DNA of 8,796 nt from Bacteroidota bacterium (GTDB lineage: Bacteria; Bacteroidota; Bacteroidia; Bacteroidales; UBA932), in contig JAGDMC010000074.1 of NCBI GenBank assembly GCA_017860395.1, positions 1 to 8,796 on the forward strand, read 5' to 3'. Below are positions 1 to 5,972 of this stretch, in pieces; the first letter of the stretch is position 1; each line of letters starts with the position of its first letter. The notes beneath the pieces are model-generated. The model worked only from the letters and a program-made list of their open reading frames with translations, was not told the DNA's origin and did no database searches. The translations under genes were made by a program, and so were the position numbers.

Positions 1-404
1 AGTCTCTTGTTATCCCTGCGGATTTGAGGATCGGCAAATGTTATCCATATTTCTGAGACCTCGCCGGAGCCGAAAAGCCACTCTATAAATTCAATTCTTG
101 CTCTCAGGAAAGCTACATTCTTTAGCCCCTCTTCAACTGCAGTTTTTGCCCCTCTCCAAAGTCTTGCGCCTTTAATGTCGAGTCCCAAAAAATTTGTATC
201 AGGGAATTTTCTGGCCAGTTCCACAGCATATTCTCCCCTTCCGCATCCAAGCTCAAGAACAATAGGGTTGTCATTTCCAAAATAGTCGCTGTTCCACTTA
301 CCCTTCATTTTATAGTCTTTTCTGAAGACCTCCTCAAAATCCGGTTGAAACAGGCAGCTGAAACTTTTATTTTCTTCGAATCTTTTAAGCTTATCTTTTC
401 CCAT
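1..404 (-). CDS. trmB: tRNA (guanine-N7-)-methyltransferase, partial (3' end beyond window)
   Basis: Uses S-adenosylmethionine to methylate guanine 46 at N7 in the variable loop of tRNAs; a cytoplasmic enzyme. The visible part is the first 134 codons; the C-terminus lies beyond the left edge. Residues 50-60 (LELGCGRGEYA) form the SAM-binding motif I, GLDIKGAR at 74-81 is the acidic end of strand 2 with the TrmB-type continuation (LWRGAKTA), and ITFADPQ at 121-127 is the TrmB signature region that usually reads TFPDP. The ATG at 402-404 is chosen because the protein opens MGKDKLKRFEEN, a normal TrmB N-terminus, and because it overlaps the end of gldH by 14 nt, as expected for translational coupling. 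It is the last visible gene of the leftward operon. The Ala in place of Pro in the ADP motif is slightly unusual. The assignment rests on family motifs recalled from memory and is strong. Confidence 0.93.
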   Translation of the reverse strand, partial: MGKDKLKRFEENKSFSCLFQPDFEEVFRKDYKMKGKWNSDYFGNDNPIVLELGCGRGEYAVELARKFPDTNFLGLDIKGARLWRGAKTAVEEGLKNVAFLRARIEFIEWLFGSGEVSEIWITFADPQIRRDNKR

Positions 405-861
405 TAGAATCTGTCAATATAAAACTTATCTCCCCAATCCCTTTTATTTCGCTATTTGAAGCATTCCCGACAAGGACAAACCAATTTCCGCTTCTTGGAA
501 AAGTTACCCTGTTCCTGTATTTCCATTTGTAGTCCTTCCACATTCCCGATCTCTGATAATTTTTGGACGGGTCTGTCTTAAATTCAAGACTATCTCTGTA
601 CTTGCGTCCATCGGGAGAAAACAATGTAATGCAGAGAGGAAGCGCCTGCCCTTCGAAATCATGAGAAAACCTCATAAATACATCTATGTCATATAGCTGT
701 AAAGTGTCGTCAACCTTAAACCGGTATTCCAGTTTATCGGTGATAGACAGAACATTGTCCTCAATTTTAGCTGAGTATGTCTCGAATTGTTCCTGCCTCC
801 CGCAGGAAAATAAAAAAAGAGAAAACAGAAGAAGCAGTTTAGTTTTGCTTTTGAATGCCAT
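391..861 (-). CDS. gldH: GldH-family lipoprotein
   Basis: A 156-residue predicted lipoprotein. Residues 1-20 form a lipoprotein signal: basic KSKTK, a Leu/Phe-rich core, and lipobox L17-F18-S19-C20. The rest is a predominantly beta domain with YDIDVFMRF, a SGMWKDY segment, FPRSGNWFVLV and a closing KGIGEISFIL, a pattern I recognise from GldH. In gliding flavobacteria GldH is needed for motility; homologues are widespread in non-gliding Bacteroidales, where the role is unknown. The open frame extends upstream to 981, but that extension lies inside ricT and would bury the signal peptide. Two ATGs are plausible, at 870 and 861. I prefer 861 because GGAA at 871-874 lies 9 nt from it but directly abuts the other. 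It overlaps the end of ricT by 23 nt and trmB by 14 nt. The lipoprotein call is firm; the GldH name is likely. Confidence 0.75.
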   Translation of the reverse strand: MAFKSKTKLLLLFSLFLFSCGRQEQFETYSAKIEDNVLSITDKLEYRFKVDDTLQLYDIDVFMRFSHDFEGQALPLCITLFSPDGRKYRDSLEFKTDPSKNYQRSGMWKDYKWKYRNRVTFPRSGNWFVLVGNASNSEIKGIGEISFILTDSNGKR

Positions 862-2020
862 TGTTGCCATTTCCGTTTTTGACAATTTTTTGCGGTTTTT
901 TCGGACCCTTGTGCTTATTGTTGGGAACCCTGCTTTTTTCGTCAAACCTTGAAATGCTGTCGTCGCCCACTGATGTAACAAATTCCGGAGATTTGTCCTT
1001 TGCTGTTGGAAGCAGGCTCTCTACCTTAACCCCTTTAGAGTTAAGTTTGAGAATCTCTCTAACCTTATCGGCAGGAATCGGGAACATGTTTGCCATGCTG
1101 TTCTGCTCATACGAGAACCACATTACACCCCTGAGAATATCTGTCTTAATCAGAAAAACAGGTCCGTCTATTGTTTCGAGCGGTTCCCTTACAAACGGAA
1201 TCTTTGACTGAGCATCTATATAAGTTGCTGCTTCATAATTGATACAACACTTAAGCTTGCTGCACTGGCCTGCAAGTTTTTGCGGGTTAAGCGACAAATC
1301 CTGGCTGCGGGCAGCCTGAGTTGTAATTGACTGAAAGGTTGACATGTACCTCGAACAGCAAAGTTCCTGGCCACAGACACCAACTCCTCCGATAAGGCCG
1401 GCTTCCTGTCTTGCCCCAATCTGACGCATCTCAATACGGATTTTAAACTCTTCTGCAAACAGCCTGATTAGCTGGCGGAAGTCTACCCGTTCATCGGCTA
1501 TATAGTAGAATATGGCTTTGGTTCCATCTCCCTGAAATTCCACATCGCCAATCTTCATGTTAAGGTTCAAAGACAAAGCCACCTGCCTTGCACGGATCAT
1601 TGTCTTATGCTCCCTTGCAATGGCTTCCTGCCAGCGCTCAATATCAAGGGACCTTGCTTTGCGGTATATTTTTTTAAACTCGTATGTTGCCGGTTCTACA
1701 TCGTTCCTTTTAAGCTGATGACGGATAATTGGCCCGTTTGCAGTTACTATTCCTACATCGTGCCCGTTTGCGGCCTCAACCACCACAAGATCTCCAACCA
1801 CCAGCAATACGCCCGATTCGTTTCGGAAATATAGTTTTCTTGTATTTTTAAACCTTACCTCAAAGAGGTTTTTTGTCTCTTCGTCCGGGATTCCTTCAAG
1901 CCAGTCATAAACAGTAAGTTTGCAACATCCGTTTTTGAACTTGCAGGTTAGTTCGCCGTCGTCGGCTCTTAAAGTAGAGCAGCCGCGTGAACAATCATAT
2001 TTAATATTTTGTGTATCCAT
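839..2020 (-). CDS. ricT: RicT/YaaT family protein (PSP1 domain) with two C-x4-CC motifs
   Basis: 393 residues. Residues about 107-193 correspond to the PSP1 C-terminal domain. They are followed by the RicT hallmark: C216-x4-C221-C222 (CGQELCC), about 30 residues with SLNPQKLAGQ, then C253-x4-C258-C259 (CSKLKCC). In Bacillus subtilis RicT forms a complex with RicA and RicF that binds [4Fe-4S] clusters and acts in RNase Y-dependent mRNA processing, competence, biofilm formation and sporulation; the role in Bacteroidota is not established. An N-terminal extension has five more cysteines (C10, C14, C26, C32, C33), and the C-terminus is a Lys/Asn-rich, low-complexity basic tail (from about residue 364). 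The ATG at 2018-2020 is the first in frame and follows an A/T-rich leader. The gene directly follows holB, as in Bacillus (holB-yaaT), and its 3' end overlaps the gldH start. The family call is firm; the function here is inferred. Confidence 0.9.
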   Translation of the reverse strand: MDTQNIKYDCSRGCSTLRADDGELTCKFKNGCCKLTVYDWLEGIPDEETKNLFEVRFKNTRKLYFRNESGVLLVVGDLVVVEAANGHDVGIVTANGPIIRHQLKRNDVEPATYEFKKIYRKARSLDIERWQEAIAREHKTMIRARQVALSLNLNMKIGDVEFQGDGTKAIFYYIADERVDFRQLIRLFAEEFKIRIEMRQIGARQEAGLIGGVGVCGQELCCSRYMSTFQSITTQAARSQDLSLNPQKLAGQCSKLKCCINYEAATYIDAQSKIPFVREPLETIDGPVFLIKTDILRGVMWFSYEQNSMANMFPIPADKVREILKLNSKGVKVESLLPTAKDKSPEFVTSVGDDSISRFDEKSRVPNNKHKGPKKPQKIVKNGNGNNGIQKQN

Positions 2021-2025
2021 AATTT

Positions 2026-2097
2026 TTACAAAGATAGAAAAAAGCGGTTACTTAGGTCGGCAAAGATATACTTGGAGTTTACGCTCCTCTCTATATC
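2026..2097 (-). pseudogene. Out-of-frame remnant of the holB C-terminus
   Basis: Read in the -1 frame relative to holB, these bases encode 23 residues and a TAA stop. They begin DIERSVNSKYIFADLS, which resembles the conserved last segment of Bacteroidota delta-prime subunits (an IE-x-N-x-N-x-K-x-x-F-x-DL pattern, from memory). The stop at 2026-2028 is only 5 nt from the ricT start codon, the spacing expected in this compact operon, whereas the in-frame holB stop at 2091-2093 leaves 70 nt. The simplest reading is that the ancestral holB ended here and that an indel or a small deletion upstream put this end out of frame. A base-calling or assembly error is equally possible. I see no slippery heptamer that would suggest programmed frameshifting. 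Confidence 0.6.
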
Positions 2098-3041
2098 AGT
2101 TCTTCGGAACCAAGACTCAGGATATATGTTCTTCTTATATATTCTATGAGCTTGTAGCAAAAATCGCGCTGCCTCTCTCTGGTGAGCATGGCCACCTCTT
2201 CCCACACGGAAATTACATTCATAAGCTCTCTGGAAAGACATCCGTTTATGAGATCGGCAATAAGGTTGTCAAACGCAGAAGTTTCCTGAGATTCGGAAAT
2301 TGCTCTTCTTGCCCGGCTCAGGCTTCCTCCCGAAATTTTTGCCCACAGGGTGGCATCGGATTCAGAAATGCCAAATTCAATCATAAGTCTTTCCGAGAGA
2401 AGGTGTCGGTCTATAGGGGAAAGCTTTATTATGCGGCATCTTGACAGGATAGTGGGGAGAATGCGATCCACGGACTGGCTTATAAGAAAGAGATAAGTAT
2501 CTTTTGGCGGCTCTTCCAGCAATTTAAGAAGTTTGTTGGACGCCTCCTGATTCATTCTCTCGGCAAGCCAAATGACCATATATTTGTTTCCACCTTCAAA
2601 AGCAGTCATACTAAGCTTGCGGAATATAAGAGAGGCTTCGGCAACACCGATGTTTCCCAGTTTGTTTTCCGCTCCCATTTCGTCATAGAGTTCCTGTTCT
2701 CCCATATACGGATTGGCACGAACCACTTTGCGCCAGGAATCTATAAAATTGTCACTCACCGGTTTGCTTGTGATTTTTTTTGTCGTACTCACAGGGAATG
2801 CAAAATGGAGGTCGGGGTGTATGAGTTTTTCAAACTTATTGCAACTGGGGCAACTTCCGCATGAGTCTGTTTCAGTTCTGTTGGGGCATGAGAGATACTG
2901 GGCAAATGCAAGCGACAGGGGGAGCGCACCATATCCCGGCTCCTCGCCAAAAAGGATAGCATGCGGAACTCTGCCGTCCGATCCGAGTTTTATCAACTGC
3001 CTTTTTGTGTCATTATGCCCTACAACCGAAGAGAACTGCAT
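2091..3041 (-). CDS. holB: DNA polymerase III delta-prime subunit (clamp loader), probably C-terminally truncated
   Basis: Subunit of the clamp loader that places the sliding clamp on DNA at the replication fork. The 316-residue product opens FSSVVGHNDTKRQL, then has a degenerate P-loop region (GEEPGYGALPLS, residues 32-43, no Walker lysine, as expected for the non-hydrolysing delta-prime), a zinc-ribbon with C52, C61, C64 and C67, the EASNKLLKLLEEPP helix (166-179) and the SRC motif S200-R201-C202, whose arginine serves as arginine finger in this family. The last about 100 residues are the start of the C-terminal collar domain. Bacteroidota homologues are, from memory, about 370 residues, so this one looks short, and a likely C-terminal piece follows out of frame at 2026-2097. 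The ATG at 3039-3041 gives a normal N-terminus and lies 11 nt from the end of the U32 gene. Identity is firm; whether the product is intact is uncertain. Confidence 0.9.
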   Translation of the reverse strand: MQFSSVVGHNDTKRQLIKLGSDGRVPHAILFGEEPGYGALPLSLAFAQYLSCPNRTETDSCGSCPSCNKFEKLIHPDLHFAFPVSTTKKITSKPVSDNFIDSWRKVVRANPYMGEQELYDEMGAENKLGNIGVAEASLIFRKLSMTAFEGGNKYMVIWLAERMNQEASNKLLKLLEEPPKDTYLFLISQSVDRILPTILSRCRIIKLSPIDRHLLSERLMIEFGISESDATLWAKISGGSLSRARRAISESQETSAFDNLIADLINGCLSRELMNVISVWEEVAMLTRERQRDFCYKLIEYIRRTYILSLGSEELI

Positions 3042-3052
3042 ATTTTATAAAT

Positions 3053-4903
3053 TTAACCAAAGATAACCATTTCACAGTTTTTACAATCAAATCCCAGGCG
3101 AAACTCTCTGCCTCCGTTTGTAAGATAAAGCGGCTCATTGAGTCCTTTTCCCCCGCCCTCTCTGGGGCATAGGCCAAGTTCATATTTAATGCAATATTTG
3201 CAGCGCATAAGCTCCGCCTCTGCCGGAGGGGCAATCTCAAATGCCGGTTTAGTATAGGCAGCTCCAAGTTCTTTGTACAACTCTTCCGAAAGCCTGTTTG
3301 ATATGTTTGCCCGGTAGTCTGCCTGTTTTCCTTCAAGAGGGTGCCGGTTTGCAAATATTGACAATGACTCTTTAGATTTCTTTAAGCCGGATATTATTTC
3401 CTGTTTACCTCTTTTTTCATTAAGCAGCATTGCCAGAGTGCGTCTCATCTCGTTTAGCAGAGAGAGCGGATAGAATGGAATTTCTTCTCCCTCAATGTCT
3501 GTCAGCTTAAAAATGTATATATCCGATCTTTTGCTTAGCTGGTTTCTGATATTTTTTTCTGCAAGTTCCCTGTTTTTTGCAGTTTCATGCCTTTCATCTG
3601 TTTGAAATAAAACCTCAGTCCCGTCTTCACATATTCCTGTCAGCCGGGTAATTCCTTCCCTGCAGGAAAATTTAAGAGTGACTTCGATGAGCCTTTTTGG
3701 CATATTGTACTCAAGTTCCCTTTCAAAATTATGGTCATAGTTGCGGTAAACTTTTGTACCGGGAATGATTTCCGGCTGGTCGTTAATTACTACAACACCC
3801 GGCTCGGTAACATTTGCCCTTGCTCCTTCAACTTCTCCTTCCGGAGTAATAAAGCACAGGCCGTCTCCGTTTTCTATCCGCAAGTGAGATTCGTATTTTA
3901 TGCGGAGTTTGCCACCTTTCTCCTTTACAATTGAACTTACCTTTCCAACATATTCTCCCACTGCTTTTGCCGCCTCTTTGCTCTGCCATTCCCCTCTTTC
4001 CCCGTTTATAAACAGATGGGTGTATCCGCGGTTAAAGGTCTTCTCCGGCCTTGGAGTGAAACCCCCGAATAACCTGCCGGAAGAGGAGGGGCAGTAGCCA
4101 CCGTCTTTTTCTGTGAAATTGTCAATAAGCGACCTGTAGAATCTTACTACATTTTTTATATATGAAATATTTTTGAGCCGCCCCTCCACCTTAAAGGACG
4201 ATATCCCTGCGTTTGCAAGCTGTGGAATAAAATCGCCAAGGTTGAGATCGCGAAGCGAAAGCAGTGCTTTGTCTCTGAGCAGTATTTTTCCGGAACTGTC
4301 TTTCAGGTCGTATTTCGACCTGCATGCCTGAACACATGCGCCTCTGTTTGCACTTCTCCCGGCAACCTTTTCACTCATGTAGCACTGCCCGCTGTATGAC
4401 ACGCAAAGGGCTCCGTGAATAAAGCTCTCCAGTTCAACAGTGGTGGCTTTGCGAATTTCTGCTATCTGATCAAGCGACAGCTCTCTTGCCAGAATGAGCC
4501 GTTCAAATCCGAGTGATTCGAGAAACATTGCCTGCTCTGCTGTTCTGATATTGGTTTGGGTAGAGGCAAAGAGCGGCAATGGAGGCAATCCTGCCTTAAG
4601 CAGGCCAAGGTCCTGAATAATGAGGGCAGAGCAACCGGCATCGTATGCCTGATGTGCAAGCTTCACTGCCTTTTCTATTTCGTTATCGTACAGAATCGTA
4701 TTGATTACCATGTACACTTTCGCTCCGAATTTGCGGCCATAGGCTGCAAGCTGGGCGACATCGGAAACAGAGTTGCCTGCTGCTTCCCTTGCCCCAAAAG
4801 AAGGGCCTGCAATATAGAGAGAATCGGCACCGCAATCAATTGCTGCAATGCCGATATCCCTGTTTTTGGCCGGAGCCAGAAGTTCTAATTCTCTTAGTTG
4901 CAC
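3053..4903 (-). CDS. U32-family protein, RlhA-like (annotated 'peptidase', likely rRNA hydroxylase)
   Basis: 616 residues. The N-terminal part (LELLAPAKN, then GADSLYIAGPSFGAR) is the TIM-barrel-like U32 domain. Residues 159-177 match the U32 signature (ESFIHGALC, then SGQC), and C167, C174, C190 and C194 are candidate ligands for an iron-sulfur cluster. Residues roughly 395-490 look like the DUF3656 region found in E. coli RlhA (YdcP), which hydroxylates cytidine 2501 of 23S rRNA with prephenate-dependent chemistry. Other U32 members are TrhP (tRNA U34 hydroxylation) and UbiU/UbiV. The C-terminus carries a further cysteine set (C568, C571, C579, C607, C610), possibly a metal site. The start codon is GTG (4901-4903): it gives the standard N-terminus and overlaps the end of the TPR gene by 10 nt. 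Old collagenase-type names are probably misleading. The family is certain, the substrate is not. Confidence 0.85.
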   Translation of the reverse strand: MQLRELELLAPAKNRDIGIAAIDCGADSLYIAGPSFGAREAAGNSVSDVAQLAAYGRKFGAKVYMVINTILYDNEIEKAVKLAHQAYDAGCSALIIQDLGLLKAGLPPLPLFASTQTNIRTAEQAMFLESLGFERLILARELSLDQIAEIRKATTVELESFIHGALCVSYSGQCYMSEKVAGRSANRGACVQACRSKYDLKDSSGKILLRDKALLSLRDLNLGDFIPQLANAGISSFKVEGRLKNISYIKNVVRFYRSLIDNFTEKDGGYCPSSSGRLFGGFTPRPEKTFNRGYTHLFINGERGEWQSKEAAKAVGEYVGKVSSIVKEKGGKLRIKYESHLRIENGDGLCFITPEGEVEGARANVTEPGVVVINDQPEIIPGTKVYRNYDHNFERELEYNMPKRLIEVTLKFSCREGITRLTGICEDGTEVLFQTDERHETAKNRELAEKNIRNQLSKRSDIYIFKLTDIEGEEIPFYPLSLLNEMRRTLAMLLNEKRGKQEIISGLKKSKESLSIFANRHPLEGKQADYRANISNRLSEELYKELGAAYTKPAFEIAPPAEAELMRCKYCIKYELGLCPREGGGKGLNEPLYLTNGGREFRLGFDCKNCEMVIFG

Positions 4904-5844
4904 TTAAGCTGGGTTTTCACCTTGTACTCTGCAGCAGCTTTGTATGTTGCATCGTTGAGCAGCTGCTTGTAGTATCCGCATGCTTTGGCATTGTTTCCTT
5001 TGCCTTCGTATGCTGTTGCTAAATTGTAAAGAGTACTGCTCTTGTCTTTTGCGTTTGTATCTTCGGCATAGTAGCTTTCCAGAGCAGCTATTGCCTTGTC
5101 AAATTTCTTCAGCTGAACTGCAGAAAGTCCGACAAGCTTTTTAGCCTGGCCCGACTCAAGATAGGTATTTGATTTCTCTGCCGATTCAAGCACTGCTGCC
5201 CAGTTTTTAAGCTTAAGCGCAGCTACTGATTTTTTAAGATACAAGGTTGAAAGTTGCTTTGATGCATCATCTTTTTGTCCGAGCGTAATTGCTTTTTCAA
5301 AAGCAGCAATTGCTCCGGCCTCATTCTCCAGACGCGCTTCCGACATACCTATTCTTAAATATGCCATCCCGTTGGCAGGATCTACAGCAACAACCTTGTT
5401 GTACTCAGCAATTGCCTCGGCATATTTACCTTCGTTTAAAAGATTATTTCCATCGGCCATAAGTACCTGAGGAAGAAGCTCTGTAGCCTCTTTTACAACA
5501 TCTGTTGCAGAATAGGCGGTACCTGTTTCAATAGCTTTCTTAATCTGAAGAACGGCATTGTCAATATCATTTGCCGATGCAAACTGCTTTCCGTAGCGAA
5601 GGTGAATCTGCGGAATAATCGCTTTTGTTTCTGCAAGCATAGTTGCTCCCTGTTCGCCCAAACCCTCAAGCATTTTAAGCGCTTTGTTAAAAGATTCGAT
5701 TGCAACCGGATAATTGCTCTCGTTTAGTGCAGCTCCACCGGCATTGAATGCATCGGTAGCGGCAGTTAGGTCCTGCCCGTAAACTGTACCCATCGAGAGG
5801 ATTGAAAGTACACAAATAGCTAAAAATGTCCTGAATTGTTTCAT
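4894..5844 (-). CDS. Secreted TPR-repeat protein
   Basis: 316 residues beginning with a signal peptide (MKQFRTFLAICVLSILSMG, cleavage likely after Y22-G23, before Q24-D25), so the mature protein is periplasmic or outer-membrane associated. The rest is helical, with tetratricopeptide-like repeats: residues about 31-61 (AFNAGGAALNESNYPVAIES), 127-159 (NNLLNEGKYAEAIAEYNKVV), 161-190 (AYLRIGMSEARLE, AIAAFEKAI) and 275-305 (TLYNLATAYEGKG, ACGYYKQLL); segments between are degenerate repeats. TPRs mediate protein contacts; there is no catalytic motif, and no partner can be named. It is the first gene of the leftward operon, with a consensus promoter about 50 nt upstream of its ATG, and its last 10 nt overlap the GTG start of the U32 gene. 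Similar TPR proteins in Bacteroidota are mostly hypothetical. Confidence 0.85.
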   Translation of the reverse strand: MKQFRTFLAICVLSILSMGTVYGQDLTAATDAFNAGGAALNESNYPVAIESFNKALKMLEGLGEQGATMLAETKAIIPQIHLRYGKQFASANDIDNAVLQIKKAIETGTAYSATDVVKEATELLPQVLMADGNNLLNEGKYAEAIAEYNKVVAVDPANGMAYLRIGMSEARLENEAGAIAAFEKAITLGQKDDASKQLSTLYLKKSVAALKLKNWAAVLESAEKSNTYLESGQAKKLVGLSAVQLKKFDKAIAALESYYAEDTNAKDKSSTLYNLATAYEGKGNNAKACGYYKQLLNDATYKAAAEYKVKTQLKCN

Positions 5845-5895
5845 TTTATATAAATATTATGTATTAATTGACTTTTTTTAACCCTGCGGTCTTTG

Positions 5896-5927
5896 CAAAA
5901 ATAAAAAAAAGTAAATTATCATGCAAA
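5896..5927 (-). promoter_or_regulatory. Bacteroidota-type promoter of the leftward operon
   Basis: On the minus strand TTTG (5927-5924) is followed after exactly 20 nt by TATTTTTG (5903-5896). This matches the Bacteroidota consensus TTTG at -33 and TAnnTTTG at -7 used by the primary sigma factor of this phylum. Transcription would start near 5889-5891, giving a leader of about 45 nt before the TPR gene's ATG at 5844. The spacer contains a T-rich run. Both boxes match perfectly, but the region is A/T-rich, so chance matches are possible. Confidence 0.7.
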
Positions 5928-5933
5928 TTTGGC

Positions 5934-5941
5934 TACTTTTG
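5934..5941 (+). promoter_or_regulatory. Putative -7 promoter element of the M16 protease gene
   Basis: TACTTTTG fits the Bacteroidota -7 consensus TAnnTTTG and lies 31 nt upstream of the protease ATG at 5973, which would give a leader of about 25 nt. No TTTG is found at the proper distance upstream (around 5910-5914), so the -33 element is poor or absent, which could indicate a weak or activator-dependent promoter. The region it would need upstream overlaps the divergent promoter at 5896-5927. Confidence 0.5.
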
Positions 5942-5959
5942 TTATAGGTAATAACAAAA
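5937..5959. repeat. Perfect 9-bp inverted repeat, possible operator or leader hairpin
   Basis: TTTTGTTAT at 5937-5945 and its exact reverse complement ATAACAAAA at 5951-5959 are separated by 5 nt (AGGTA). The left arm overlaps the last five bases of the putative -7 element and the repeat spans the expected start of the protease transcript, a usual place for a repressor site. Read as RNA it would be an A/U-rich, weak hairpin at the 5' end of the leader. It has no run of U immediately after it in either direction of a strength typical for a terminator. The palindrome is directly seen; its role is inference. Confidence 0.5.
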
Positions 5960-5972
5960 CTGAATAAAAAGC

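Noticed and set aside
862..981. Longer gldH reading frame starting at 981
   Set aside because: The extra 40 residues overlap ricT coding sequence, have no similarity to a secretion signal and would place the lipobox too far from the N-terminus.
2021..2090. Terminator or separate promoter in the holB-ricT gap
   Set aside because: No clear stem-loop and no TTTG/TAnnTTTG pair is seen; most of the gap is explained by the out-of-frame holB remnant.
2091..2120. Programmed -1 frameshift in holB, like that in dnaX
   Set aside because: There is no slippery heptamer or A/T homopolymer at the frame change, and I see no strong downstream hairpin; deletion or sequence error fits better.
1920..2444. 174-codon open frame on the plus strand
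   Set aside because: It lies antisense to the ricT start and the holB end, has no recognisable motif and no promoter, and crosses two well-supported genes.
5928..5931. TTTG as the -33 box of the M16 promoter
   Set aside because: It lies only 2 nt upstream of the TACTTTTG box, far from the 19-21 nt spacing needed.
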